From: Prodigiosinella aquatilis
GTDB taxonomy: Bacteria; Pseudomonadota; Gammaproteobacteria; Enterobacterales; Enterobacteriaceae
Length of the DNA: 64,000 bases
NCBI GenBank assembly: GCA_030388725.1
Contig: CP128857.1
Coordinates: 806,001-870,000, forward strand
Direction: 5' to 3'
Both the position numbers and the translations under genes were made by a program. Numbering within the stretch: position 1 is the first letter of the stretch; each line of letters opens with the position of its first letter. The notes under the pieces were generated by a model, which saw only the letters and a program-made list of their open reading frames with translations, did no database searches and was not told the origin of the DNA. Below are positions 15,950 through 24,340 of this stretch, piece by piece.

Positions 15950-17067
15950 TGAGAATTCTTCATTTCTTCAAAACTTATTATCCCGACGCTTATGGTGGGA
16001 TTCAGCAAGTCATTTATCAACTTGCTGAAGGCTCTTGTAAACGGGGAGCTGAAGTGGATGTTCTTGCGTTGAGTCCTAATGGGTCTTCACAAAATAGGCT
16101 CAATGGCAATCATCATGTCTATACATCCCGTCAAGATCTATATGTAGCATCAACGGGATTTTCTCTCTCGGCAATCAATGATTTTCGTCGCCTTGCCGAG
16201 AAGGCTGATTTGATACATTACCATTTCCCATGGCCTTACATGGATTTGGTTCACTTTCTGGTTCGTCCCCGTAAACCGACAATTGTGAGCTACCATGCTG
16301 ATATTGTTAAACAAAAAAACTTGTTACGCATTTATCGACCGTTGATGTATCACTTCCTGAATAGCGTTGATGCTGTTGTTGCATCGTCGCCGAATTATAT
16401 GCGAACCAGCCCAGTCTTACAGTCACTTAAAAGAACACCTGATGTGATTCCTTATGGTTTGGAGCCAAGTTTCTATACGAAAGCATCTTTTTCCCAACTT
16501 GAGAAATGGCGCAATCAATTTGGTGGCCGTTTTTTCCTTTTTATTGGTTTTTTACGCTATTACAAAGGGTTGTCCTATTTACTTCAGGCGATGGCCGGAC
16601 TGGATTATCCTCTGATTATTATAGGTGAAGGGCCCTACGAAAAGGAGCTCAAAGCTCAGGCAGCTGCTTTGGGGCTTAAGCAGACTCACTTTATCGGCCC
16701 AGTTACGGATGAAGATAAGTGCGCATTGCTTGAGCTTTGCTATGGGGTGGTTTTCCCTTCACATCTCCGCGCTGAAGCATATGGCATGACATTGCTGGAA
16801 GCTGCCATGTATGGAAGACCAATGATTTCCTGCGAAATTGGTACTGCTACAACATTTGTTAATGAACCCAATGTCACTGGGTTAGCCGTTGCACCAGCAG
16901 ATGTCCAGGATTTGAGGCAGGCATTGATTCGTCTTTGGTCCAACCCTGACATGGCCCAGGATATGGGGAAAAGTGCACAACTTCGATTTTATGAGCATTT
17001 TACTGCTACCAAAATGGTAGACAGTTATATGAGTATCTATGAACGTTTGATTGCGAAATATAATTGA
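15949..17067 (+). CDS. GT4 glycosyltransferase (WbpZ-like)
   Basis: A 372-residue GT4 enzyme beginning MRILHFFKTYYPDAYGGIQQ. It has SYHADIVKQ in the acceptor domain, FIGFLRYYKGLSYLL at the domain junction, and AYGMTLLEAAMYGRP as the E(x7)E donor-binding motif. The opening resembles WbpZ, which adds the first rhamnose in A-band polysaccharide synthesis. The start overlaps the preceding stop by one base (TAATG). It is the last gene of the plus-strand cluster and is followed by a strong hairpin. No Wzm/Wzt export pair lies nearby; it could be outside the window. Confidence 0.87.
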   Translation: MRILHFFKTYYPDAYGGIQQVIYQLAEGSCKRGAEVDVLALSPNGSSQNRLNGNHHVYTSRQDLYVASTGFSLSAINDFRRLAEKADLIHYHFPWPYMDLVHFLVRPRKPTIVSYHADIVKQKNLLRIYRPLMYHFLNSVDAVVASSPNYMRTSPVLQSLKRTPDVIPYGLEPSFYTKASFSQLEKWRNQFGGRFFLFIGFLRYYKGLSYLLQAMAGLDYPLIIIGEGPYEKELKAQAAALGLKQTHFIGPVTDEDKCALLELCYGVVFPSHLRAEAYGMTLLEAAMYGRPMISCEIGTATTFVNEPNVTGLAVAPADVQDLRQALIRLWSNPDMAQDMGKSAQLRFYEHFTATKMVDSYMSIYERLIAKYN

Positions 17068-17140
17068 GCTTCCCTGAATTAATCGTGATAAAAGTAAATG
17101 GTTCTCTTTGCTGAAAGACTTATACGCTACCGAATGAATC

Positions 17141-17162
17141 CAGCCCCACTCGCGTGGGGCTG
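17141..17162. terminator. Bidirectional hairpin between polysaccharide cluster and ABC operon
   Basis: A perfect 9-bp stem (CAGCCCCAC / GTGGGGCTG) with a TCGC loop lies between two convergent genes. No long T-run follows, but the position fits a shared terminator. Confidence 0.75.
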
Positions 17163-17171
17163 ATGCATTGA

Positions 17172-18479
17172 TTATTTCACGGTGTCTAGCGTGGTCTGGT
17201 CAACATAAGGTTTCATAATTGCATCCGCTTCTTGCTGTGCGGTTTTGACTGCGGCTTCAGGCGTCACTTTTGCATCATTGACCACTGCGGCCAACTGGTT
17301 TTCCATCGCTTTGCGTACCGCTACGGTTTCGTAGGTGGCGTACCAAGGATGTGCGTATTTCAGCTGTTCCAACGCAATGACCGCACGAGGGTCGTTCGCC
17401 AGATAAGCCTTCATTTCTGGTGTGCCATAAGAAGCTTTGCGCGGTGAGAAATAGCCGGTGAAGCGGCTCCAACTGCCGTTGATCTTCGGGCTAACCAGAT
17501 ATTTCAGGAACGTGTAAGCGGCTTTTTTCTGATCTTCCGATATGCCTCTAAAGCTGACCAGACTGGCACCGCCAATCGTTACAGCTCGTTGTACTTTTGC
17601 TGGCAGCATCGCGACACCCAGCTCAAAGCCTTTGGTGTTTTCCCGCATAAATCCCAGTGCTCCGGTACTTAGCATCGTCATACCCAGCTTACCGGAGAAA
17701 AACGCCGCGCTGATTTGCTTGGAGTTCAGTACGCCAGCTGGCATTACGTTGTCCTTGTAAATCAGGTCCTGCCAGAAGCGCAATGCACCGATAGTCGTTG
17801 GGGAGTTGTAATACACTTCGCCAGGATAGTTTTCGTTATAGTAATTACCGCCATTGGCGCGTACCAGAGCAGAGAAAATCCAGCCGCCGTAATCGTCGTT
17901 AGTGGACGGTAACATAATGCCCCATTGACCTTTGCTCTTATCGGTCAGTTTTTTGGCATCTGCCAGCAATTCCTGCCAATTTTGCGGTGGCTGATGAATG
18001 CCGGCCTGCGCAAACATGGTTTTGTTGTAGTAGAGGATCGGTGTGGAATTCTGGAATGGGATAGCGTAGGTCACGCCCATTACCTGCGCATTTTTATGCA
18101 TCGCGGGCCAAAACTCGTTCATCAGGAAGGGTGTAGCTTTCTGATCGCCATATTTGAACAGTTCATCCATCGGCAGAATTTCTTTCTTCAGCGCCAGATC
18201 GGTGGTGAAGTTGGCAGACATAATCACTAATGCAGGAGGCTGGCCGGCTTTAGTGGCTGCTTCCGCTTTCATCTTTGTGGTGTCGTAATTGCCGGTGAAG
18301 ATACCGCGTACTTTCACGCTGTCTTGTGAGCTGTTGAAGTCTTTAATGATCCGTGTCATTTCCATGGTCAGCTTGCCATCTACTGGTGCTGGAAACATGA
18401 AATCAATATCTTGTTTTGCTAACGCCGCGCCAGAGAACGTTATGGCGACGCTGAGCGTTAGTGCCTGTAACTTATGCAT
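17172..18479 (-). CDS. Periplasmic binding protein of a UgpB-like ABC transporter
   Basis: This 435-residue extracellular solute-binding protein is of the carbohydrate/glycerol-3-phosphate type. It starts MHKLQALTLSVAITFSGAALA, a clear Sec signal with cleavage after ALA. The mature part has FQNSTPILYYNKTMF and later QWGIMLPSTNDDYGGW, as in UgpB-like proteins. The ATG at 18479 has AGGAGAT upstream; the frame is open further upstream but that lacks a signal peptide. It overlaps the ATPase gene by 8 bp and is last in the operon. With gpdQ in the operon, glycerophosphodiesters or glycerol-3-phosphate are likely ligands. Confidence 0.88.
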   Translation of the reverse strand: MHKLQALTLSVAITFSGAALAKQDIDFMFPAPVDGKLTMEMTRIIKDFNSSQDSVKVRGIFTGNYDTTKMKAEAATKAGQPPALVIMSANFTTDLALKKEILPMDELFKYGDQKATPFLMNEFWPAMHKNAQVMGVTYAIPFQNSTPILYYNKTMFAQAGIHQPPQNWQELLADAKKLTDKSKGQWGIMLPSTNDDYGGWIFSALVRANGGNYYNENYPGEVYYNSPTTIGALRFWQDLIYKDNVMPAGVLNSKQISAAFFSGKLGMTMLSTGALGFMRENTKGFELGVAMLPAKVQRAVTIGGASLVSFRGISEDQKKAAYTFLKYLVSPKINGSWSRFTGYFSPRKASYGTPEMKAYLANDPRAVIALEQLKYAHPWYATYETVAVRKAMENQLAAVVNDAKVTPEAAVKTAQQEADAIMKPYVDQTTLDTVK

Positions 18480-19560
18480 GGGGGATCTCCTGGTATAAAT
18501 TATGCCGGGTTTCGGCATTAAAAAGATGAACATCCAAGGGTGAAAATCCGAGACAGACTGTTTCGCCGGTGATCGGAGCTGTTCCGCGATTTTTGCGGTA
18601 ATAGCGCAATAGGCCGATAGGCGTATTAACGTGTAGCAGATACTCGGCACCCAGCAGTTCCCGCTGTATTACGGTGCCGGTAAGCTGTAGAGCGTGCTCT
18701 TCTGCGTTGGGGGCGTCGGTGATATGTTCTGGTCGTACGCCAAAGAAGACGTTTTGTATTTGTGTCGCATGGGAAGGTAACGGCATGGTGCATTTATCCA
18801 CCAACACGTTGCCATCATTGCAGGGTAGTTCAAATACATTCATTGCTGGAGTACCGATAAACCGCGCGACAAACAGATTGGCCGGATAGGTGTAAAGCTG
18901 CTCCGGCGTACCAATCTGTTGCAGTTTACCGCCATCCATCACGGCGATACGATCAGCCATCGACATGGCTTCCGTCTGGTCGTGGGTAACGTACACCGTG
19001 CTGGTTTTCAACTGTTGATGCAGTGCCATAATGCCGTCCCGGACTTCGGTGCGCAGTCGGGCATCCAGGTTGGAGAGCGGTTCATCCATTAAGAACAGGC
19101 GTGGATTACGCACGATGGCACGGGCCATCGCCACTCGTTGACGCTGGCCGCCGGAAAGTTTGGCCGGTTTACGATCCAGCAGCGTATCCAGTTGCAGTAA
19201 CCGAGTGACTTTTTCTACTTGCGGTTGATAGATGGCCTTGGGTTCTTTACGCATCCGCATGCCAAAAGTGATGTTCTCTTTTACTGTCAAATGTGGGAAC
19301 AGCGCATAATTCTGAAAGATCATCGCGAAATTGCGCTCGCGGGGCGAAAGCGCGGTGATGTTCTCACCGTTTAGCCAGATTTCCCCATCACTGACGTTTT
19401 CTAACCCTGCCAACAGTCGCAGCAGCGTGCTTTTACCACAGCCCGAGGGGCCAACCAGTACTAAAAATTCACCGTCGGCAATATCCAGAGATAATGACTG
19501 TAACGCGGGTTTGCCGTCGAAATACTTATTGATGTTATTCAGTCGCAACATTGACATCAC
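18472..19560 (-). CDS. ABC transporter ATP-binding protein, UgpC/MalK type
   Basis: The 362-residue ATPase has Walker A (GPSGCGKST), Q-loop, signature LSGGQRQRVAMARAIV, Walker B (LFLMDEPLSNLD) and the H-loop (YVTHDQTEAM). A C-terminal TOBE-type regulatory domain from about residue 235 (RFIGTPAMNVF, FGVRPEHI) is typical of the CUT1 sugar/Ugp ATPases. The start overlaps the gpdQ stop by 4 bp. It energises import by the two permeases encoded upstream. Confidence 0.92.
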   Translation of the reverse strand: MMSMLRLNNINKYFDGKPALQSLSLDIADGEFLVLVGPSGCGKSTLLRLLAGLENVSDGEIWLNGENITALSPRERNFAMIFQNYALFPHLTVKENITFGMRMRKEPKAIYQPQVEKVTRLLQLDTLLDRKPAKLSGGQRQRVAMARAIVRNPRLFLMDEPLSNLDARLRTEVRDGIMALHQQLKTSTVYVTHDQTEAMSMADRIAVMDGGKLQQIGTPEQLYTYPANLFVARFIGTPAMNVFELPCNDGNVLVDKCTMPLPSHATQIQNVFFGVRPEHITDAPNAEEHALQLTGTVIQRELLGAEYLLHVNTPIGLLRYYRKNRGTAPITGETVCLGFSPLDVHLFNAETRHNLYQEIPHA

Positions 19561-20381
19561 TGTTCATCCACCGGGTAGCTGATGGTTTCATTGTAGAGCC
19601 ATGGGCCTGCATAGTGCGCCAGAGAATGGAGGTAACTCACCAGATGGTTGTCGACCAGCCGATGCATCAGACAGGCTGGTGGTGACATGTTGTAGTAAGG
19701 ACGTTTATCTTCATGGAAATAAGGCACTTGATGCACTGTTCCAGGCAGGGTGGCGATGATTGCCTGGCGATACTGGGTCATGATCAGACAATGATTGTGA
19801 CCGCAAAAAATACGGACCAGTGAGGGAAAACGTTCCACCAATTCCAGCAGTCGATAGCCGTTTTCACAGGCGATGGGGTCCATTTGTGCCGAACCCAGTG
19901 CGATGGGTGGATGGTGCATAAACACGGCTGTTGGCTTATCGCCGCTGGTACTGAGTTGTGTTTCCAGCCATGCCAATGTCTCTTCCGTCAGCCAGCCCTT
20001 TGAGGTACCGGTCCGGCTGGAGTCGATAAACAGCAGACGCATTGGATAGTCGTCTATCGCGTAGCGCATATTCTCCGGATCGTTACCCAATTGCGGACAA
20101 AGCGGGTGCAGATATTCCAGAAAATGTGTTTTATCGTCATGGTTACCGGGGATGATATACAGCGGGTAGCGCAGGTATCCCAGTATCTGGCGCGCTACCT
20201 GATATTCTGCCGGGTGGCCGCAATTAACGATATCGCCGCTGATCACTACTGCATCCGGGCGTTCAGTTAATGCATTCAACTGGGACATGACATCAGCATT
20301 GCTGGCGTTGATGTCAATAAACCCGTACAGATTTTGCCCTTGGCTGCGAAAATGGGTATCGGATATATGGGCTAACAGCAT
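19557..20381 (-). CDS. gpdQ: Glycerophosphodiesterase of the GpdQ metallophosphoesterase type
   Basis: A 274-residue binuclear metallophosphoesterase with LLAHISDTHF, VVISGDIVNCG, IPGNHDD, FMHHPP and FCGHNH: the five conserved metal-ligand blocks of the Icc/GpdQ family. The text closely resembles what I remember of Enterobacter GpdQ, including LYGFIDINASNADV near the start and HYAGPWLY near the end. GpdQ hydrolyses glycerophosphodiesters to glycerol-3-phosphate and an alcohol. It has no signal peptide, so it acts in the cytoplasm on imported substrate. Its place inside the ABC transporter operon (permeases before, ATPase and binding protein after) supports this role. Confidence 0.9.
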   Translation of the reverse strand: MLLAHISDTHFRSQGQNLYGFIDINASNADVMSQLNALTERPDAVVISGDIVNCGHPAEYQVARQILGYLRYPLYIIPGNHDDKTHFLEYLHPLCPQLGNDPENMRYAIDDYPMRLLFIDSSRTGTSKGWLTEETLAWLETQLSTSGDKPTAVFMHHPPIALGSAQMDPIACENGYRLLELVERFPSLVRIFCGHNHCLIMTQYRQAIIATLPGTVHQVPYFHEDKRPYYNMSPPACLMHRLVDNHLVSYLHSLAHYAGPWLYNETISYPVDEQ

Positions 20382-20392
20382 GACTTACTCCT

Positions 20393-21286
20393 TCATTTAA
20401 TCCCTGAAAAACCAAAACTTCTTAAAAACTGCTTTTGAAAAAGAATGAACGCCAACATTAGCGGCAGACATACCATCAATGTCCCCGCACTGATTACTCC
20501 CCACTGTCCACCGGATTCTGCGCCCATGGCGAAGGAGACCAGCCCGACAGTCAGTACCTGCTTATCTGGGTCATTGAGCATCATCAGCGGCCATAAATAC
20601 TCATTCCAGTGGTAGGTGATGCTGACTGTGGCGAACGCCAGAATGGAAGGCCATGACATCGGTAGCAGCACACGAAATACCACTTGCCACCAACGGCAGC
20701 CCTCCATCAGCGCGGCCTCTTCTATCTCTTTGGGAATATTCATGAATGCCTGACGCATTAGGAATACACCAAATGCGGAGGTGAAATAGGGCATCATCAC
20801 GCCGGTTAGTGTATTGAGCAGCCCAAACTGTTTCAGGGTCATCATGTTGGGTACGATCATCACTACCGGCATAATCATCAATTGCACCAGAAACAGCGTG
20901 AACAGCGTCTGTTTGCCGCGAAATTCATGGCAGGCAAACACATAACCGGCCGTGGTAATGGTCAGTAGCTGAACGGAAAAGGTGCCGAGGGCAAAAAACA
21001 GCGTATTGGCATACAGACTTAACCAGTTGGCGCTTTGCCAGGCATCGCGGAAGTTGTCCAGCGTCAATGGTAAACGCGGTAGTAGTGATGCCATGTCGAT
21101 ACTAAAAGTGCTGGCGCTGAAGGCGGATGACAACATCCAGATAAATGGACTTATCCATAGAAATGCGGAGCAAATCAGTAAGGTACTCAGTGTCACACTG
21201 TTGAGGCTGCGTACTCGCAACCACGTGGGAAGAGATGTGACTGCGTGGGCTGAACGGGAAGCGGATGGAGAGATCTCAACGCTCAT
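20393..21286 (-). CDS. ABC transporter permease, UgpE-like
   Basis: A 297-residue inner-membrane permease with about six transmembrane helices and the cytoplasmic EAA loop EEAALMEGCRWWQVVFRVLLP, which docks on the ATPase. FIWMLSSAF near the N-terminus and HWNEYLWPLMM near the C-terminal third are typical of the MalG/UgpE side of CUT1 importers. It overlaps the upstream permease gene by 11 bp and lies 11 bp before gpdQ. Confidence 0.92.
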   Translation of the reverse strand: MSVEISPSASRSAHAVTSLPTWLRVRSLNSVTLSTLLICSAFLWISPFIWMLSSAFSASTFSIDMASLLPRLPLTLDNFRDAWQSANWLSLYANTLFFALGTFSVQLLTITTAGYVFACHEFRGKQTLFTLFLVQLMIMPVVMIVPNMMTLKQFGLLNTLTGVMMPYFTSAFGVFLMRQAFMNIPKEIEEAALMEGCRWWQVVFRVLLPMSWPSILAFATVSITYHWNEYLWPLMMLNDPDKQVLTVGLVSFAMGAESGGQWGVISAGTLMVCLPLMLAFILFQKQFLRSFGFSGIK

Positions 21287-22148
21287 AATGGGCCCCTTTA
21301 TTAAGCACTTTCAGATTAATCATCGAAAAGAGGAACAACGCGACCAGCGTAAGGAAGGTGGCGGCGGAGGCTTTACCAAGGTCGTGAGTGTCCCAGGCCA
21401 GATTCTGGATGTAGTACAGCAGCACGGTAGTGGCGTTATCCGGCCCGCCGTGAGTCATCACTACCACATGATCTATCTGGGTAATGGAGTAGATAAGCGC
21501 GGTGGTAATCACAAAACTGAGCGTGGGACGCAGTAATGGCAGCGTAACATTGAAGAAAATCTGTATCGGCGAAGCGCCTTCCATCATGGCGGCCTCTCGG
21601 GTAGAGGGGGGGATGCCTTGCAGTCCGGCCAGAAAGAACAGCATGTAATAGCCCGCGAATTTCCATACACCAATCACGCTCAGCGCAATTAGCGCACTGT
21701 GACTCATGCCGAGATAGTTGTTATTCATCGGGCCAAACAGTTTGGCCAGGTAGTAATCCAGCAACCCCATGCCTGGCATAAAAATGAATAACCATAAGGC
21801 GGCGGCGCTGACCATTGGAATAATCATTGGAAAAAAGAAAGCCGTACGTAACCAACGGTTAACTGTGGAGTTTTCCCTCAATGCTACGGCCAGTAGCAAC
21901 GCCAGTATTACGCCGGGTATCACCGTCATCAGGATGTACAGCGCATTATTCAGCAGTGCGCGCCAGAATACCGGGTCGTTCATCAAGCGGATGTAATTAC
22001 CTAAACCGACAAAGGGTGGCGAGTTTTCTGTCATGCGGGTGTCGTAAAGACTATCGAAAACCGACCGTAGTAACGGGAAATAGGTAAACAAGAACAGGAA
22101 GAGCAGAGAAGGCGACAAAATTAGCCAAGGTAACCATTTACTACGCAT
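21276..22148 (-). CDS. ABC transporter permease, UgpA-like
   Basis: A 290-residue permease of the MalF/UgpA type, with LILSPSLLFLFLFTYFPLL as the first membrane helix, SLYDTRM, and the EAA loop STREAAMMEGASPIQIFFNV. Roughly six membrane helices are visible. It is the first gene of the five-gene minus-strand operon (permease, permease, gpdQ, ATPase, binding protein). The promoter should lie in the region before 22149. Confidence 0.92.
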   Translation of the reverse strand: MRSKWLPWLILSPSLLFLFLFTYFPLLRSVFDSLYDTRMTENSPPFVGLGNYIRLMNDPVFWRALLNNALYILMTVIPGVILALLLAVALRENSTVNRWLRTAFFFPMIIPMVSAAALWLFIFMPGMGLLDYYLAKLFGPMNNNYLGMSHSALIALSVIGVWKFAGYYMLFFLAGLQGIPPSTREAAMMEGASPIQIFFNVTLPLLRPTLSFVITTALIYSITQIDHVVVMTHGGPDNATTVLLYYIQNLAWDTHDLGKASAATFLTLVALFLFSMINLKVLNKGAHYER

Positions 22149-22597
22149 GGTGTATTCATTCTTTCTGTAAAATAAAAAGAGTGGCTCATCCTGAGCAGTA
22201 AATGCTGCAAGAACATTGCAAATGGGTGACGGTTTTGTGATGACACCCTATTGACTACGTTATCTATCTAATAAATTTCAAGATTGAGAAAGTGAACGGA
22301 GGTGCCATAAAGTGATGCGTAAGTTCGGTGGTGTGGTCCTGAACTTAACTGAGGCCATGTTGTCTATATTACGGACATTTAATTATTACCCGAGTGTGAT
22401 ATAGCTTTTATTTATAATCATTCAAACAGCCACATCGGGTAATATGGTGTTGTTCGTTTGTCTGGCGCTGAGTCTTTTACACGACCATTCATTAATCATT
22501 TTCGGTTTGTTATCCAGGGATATGCCTCTAACCAACGAAAAATAATTCATTCTGCCAGCACTGTTGTTTGGTTTTGGCTGCACACAAGACGATATTC
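22149..22597. other. Divergent intergenic region (ABC operon / lpxP)
   Basis: About 450 AT-rich bases hold the promoters of the minus-strand ABC operon and of lpxP. No Pho box with the expected 11-base spacing and no clear CRP site were found. The long leader before lpxP contains no convincing ORF. Confidence 0.5.
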
Positions 22598-23521
22598 ATG
22601 AGCACTCCACAAAAATTTACGAAATCATTACTTCATCCACGTTATTGGCTGGTTTGGTTTGGCCTTGGCGTGTTGTTTTTGCTGGTTCAGTTACCTTATC
22701 CGCTACTGATGCGTTTCGGCAGCAGTGTTGGCAGATTTTCTCGTTTTTTTCTTAAACGCCGAGAAGTTATCGCCAGACGTAATCTGGAACTCTGCTTCCC
22801 GCAGATGCCTGTTGAGCAACGGAATTCGATATTGATAGCCAATTTTGCGTCATTGGGTATGGCGCTGATAGAAACGGGTATGGCCTGGTTTTGGTCTGAT
22901 CGTCGGGTACGGACATGGTTTGATGTCCGTGGGTTGGAAAATTTACAGCATGCGGGTCGGGGTCATAAAGGCGTGATGATCATCGGTATCCATTTTATGT
23001 CGCTGGAATTGGGGGGGCGGGCGATGGGGTTATGCCAACCAATGATGGCGATGTATCGTCCGCATAATAATAAGGTAATGGAGCTGGTGCAGACCTGGGG
23101 GCGTTCTCGCTCTAATAAAGCGATGATTGATCGTAAAGATCTACGTGGCATGGTTCGGGCTCTAAAACAGGGCGAAGCCGTGTGGTTCGCGCCGGATCAG
23201 GACTATGGCCCTAAAGGCAGTGTATTTGCGCCATTCTTTGCGGTGAAACGCGCAGCCACGACCAGTGGAACCTTTACCATCAGCCGTCTGGCAAGACCTG
23301 CCATGATCACTACCGTGTTAATTCGTAAAGAGAATGGTCGGGGATATTACTTGGTGATTCAGCCAGAATTGCAGGATTATCCATACGATGATGAACAACT
23401 GGCGGCCTGTTACATTAATCGGGTGATTGAACAGGAAATTTTACGGGCACCAGAACAGTATCTTTGGCTTCATCGCCGTTTTAAAACGCGCCCGGCTGGC
23501 GAAGTTTCTTTGTATGCCTGA
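22598..23521 (+). CDS. lpxP: Lipid A palmitoleoyl/lauroyl acyltransferase, LpxP type
   Basis: A 307-residue membrane-anchored acyltransferase starting MSTPQKFTKSLLHPRYW. It carries the catalytic HX4E motif in GIHFMSLELGGR and the conserved MALIETGMAWFW, YRPHNN, RSNKAMIDRKDLRG and QYLWLHRRFKTRP. Wording such as VMIIGIHFMSLELGG and CQPMMAMYRPHNN is closer to LpxP (palmitoleoyl, cold-induced in E. coli) than to LpxL. It acylates Kdo2-lipid IVA at the inner membrane. The ATG at 22598 was chosen because homology starts there; the ribosome-binding site is weak, and an in-frame upstream start at 22568 would add ten unmatched residues. LpxL-like function cannot be excluded. Confidence 0.88.
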   Translation: MSTPQKFTKSLLHPRYWLVWFGLGVLFLLVQLPYPLLMRFGSSVGRFSRFFLKRREVIARRNLELCFPQMPVEQRNSILIANFASLGMALIETGMAWFWSDRRVRTWFDVRGLENLQHAGRGHKGVMIIGIHFMSLELGGRAMGLCQPMMAMYRPHNNKVMELVQTWGRSRSNKAMIDRKDLRGMVRALKQGEAVWFAPDQDYGPKGSVFAPFFAVKRAATTSGTFTISRLARPAMITTVLIRKENGRGYYLVIQPELQDYPYDDEQLAACYINRVIEQEILRAPEQYLWLHRRFKTRPAGEVSLYA

Positions 23522-23569
23522 ATAAAGTGGTAGCGTAGCAGTAGGTTTCTATTGTGAATGTCAGGCAAA

Positions 23570-23597
23570 AAAATGGCCGCCTTTTGGCAGCCATTTT
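23570..23597. terminator. Hairpin between lpxP and the AzuC-like small gene
   Basis: Inverted repeat AAAATGGC / GCCATTTT with inner CGCC/GGC pairing and a TTTT loop. A-runs and T-runs on both sides would let it terminate lpxP on the plus strand and the small gene on the minus strand. Confidence 0.7.
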
Positions 23598-23731
23598 AAG
23601 CAGGTGAATGTTAGTGATTAACGAAAGATAGCGTATGGGTTGACACCGCGATAGGTCTTGCCCAACGCTTTTAATAATTTATTGATTTCACGGACAATAT
23701 TCATATGTCGTACCCACACGTAATCTTAAAA

Positions 23732-23803
23732 TTAGCTGTTGAAAGTACCGAAGCTTACGGTGATGTTTTCAAACATAGCGATAATTCTGTTCAGCAGTTT
23801 CAT
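23732..23803 (-). CDS. Candidate AzuC-like small protein (23 residues)
   Basis: A short frame begins MKLLNRIIAMFEN with a strong ribosome-binding site (GAGGAAG) a few bases upstream; the same frame is open further upstream to 23914, without better signals. Compared from memory with E. coli AzuC (28 residues), seven of the first 18 positions agree (M1 K2 L3, M10 F11, N13, F18), and the sequence can form an amphipathic helix. E. coli azuCR is controlled by CRP, and two CRP-like sites lie upstream here. The transcript would end at the hairpin 23570-23597, leaving about 135 bases after the stop that might act as RNA. The similarity is short, so this is a candidate only. Confidence 0.5.
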   Translation of the reverse strand: MKLLNRIIAMFENITVSFGTFNS

Positions 23804-23833
23804 TTTCGTCTTCCTCAGTTTGGTTAATTTTTT

Positions 23834-23849
23834 TGTGATGCTGTTCACG
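23834..23849. promoter_or_regulatory. CRP-like site, proximal
   Basis: TGTGA-N6-TCACG, one mismatch from the CRP core palindrome, about 30 bp upstream of the small ORF start on the minus strand. So close to the start, it may lie at or downstream of the promoter and repress. Confidence 0.55.
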
Positions 23850-23890
23850 GTTTTAAAGATACACCTCGTCAAAATAACGGTCAACTTTTT

Positions 23891-23906
23891 TGTGATATGA
23901 ATCACA
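23891..23906. promoter_or_regulatory. CRP-like site, distal, perfect palindrome
   Basis: TGTGATATGAATCACA is a full TGTGA-N6-TCACA match to the CRP consensus. It lies about 90 bp upstream of the small minus-strand ORF and 57 bp centre to centre from the proximal site. It is too far from lpxP or ghxP to suggest control of those. Confidence 0.7.
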
Positions 23907-24121
23907 AAAAGCAAACATACAGTTTGTTGTCACTAAACCCATGTTTCAATTTCCTCCATCATTCTGATTTTCTCACGCTACACTTCATCACAGGTCGATA
24001 AAAAGATGTGCCTGTTCAATATGGATAACATTTACGTGATTTCATCATTTCCCTGGGTAATTTAACGATAACGACGGCGAAATAGTGGTGAATAGCAGTT
24101 GAAATCGACGTCATGAAGGCA

Positions 24122-24137
24122 GGATAATCGTTCGCTT
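24122..24137. promoter_or_regulatory. PurR-like box, weaker copy
   Basis: On the minus strand this matches the PurR consensus ACGCAAACGNTTNCNT at 12 of 16 positions. It lies 55 bp upstream of the better box and may be a second operator for ghxP. Confidence 0.35.
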
Positions 24138-24176
24138 CAAATTACCTGGCAGAATTCAGCAGTTTGGCAATGTCCA

Positions 24177-24192
24177 AGGTAATCGTTTGCGT
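24177..24192. promoter_or_regulatory. PurR-like box upstream of ghxP
   Basis: Read on the minus strand, ACGCAAACGATTACCT satisfies every fixed position of the PurR consensus ACGCAAACGNTTNCNT. It is about 150 bp before the purine permease start, in keeping with purine repression of a purine transporter. Confidence 0.65.
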
Positions 24193-24273
24193 AGTGGGTT
24201 GCTGAGGCCTTGTGTTTTGTTTGTATCTGGCAAGGGCAAATGAAACGGTGTGGTTTCAGCCGAAAACTGACTC

Positions 24274-24309
24274 AAAGCCTATTCCGGTAGCCTTATTGGA
24301 ATAGGCTTT
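24274..24309 (+). terminator. Perfect 12-bp hairpin with T-tract in the ghxP leader
   Basis: AAAGCCTATTCC pairs with GGAATAGGCTTT around a 12-base loop and is followed by further T. It lies between the PurR-like box and the ghxP start. It could end an upstream short transcript or act as a leader attenuator. Confidence 0.6.
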
Positions 24310-24340
24310 TAATAATGATGACATTTCAGGGGATACCACC

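Noticed and set aside
22200..22260. GTCA-containing repeats suggestive of a Pho box before the UgpA-like gene
   Set aside because: The repeats are 14 bases apart, not the 11 needed for PhoB.
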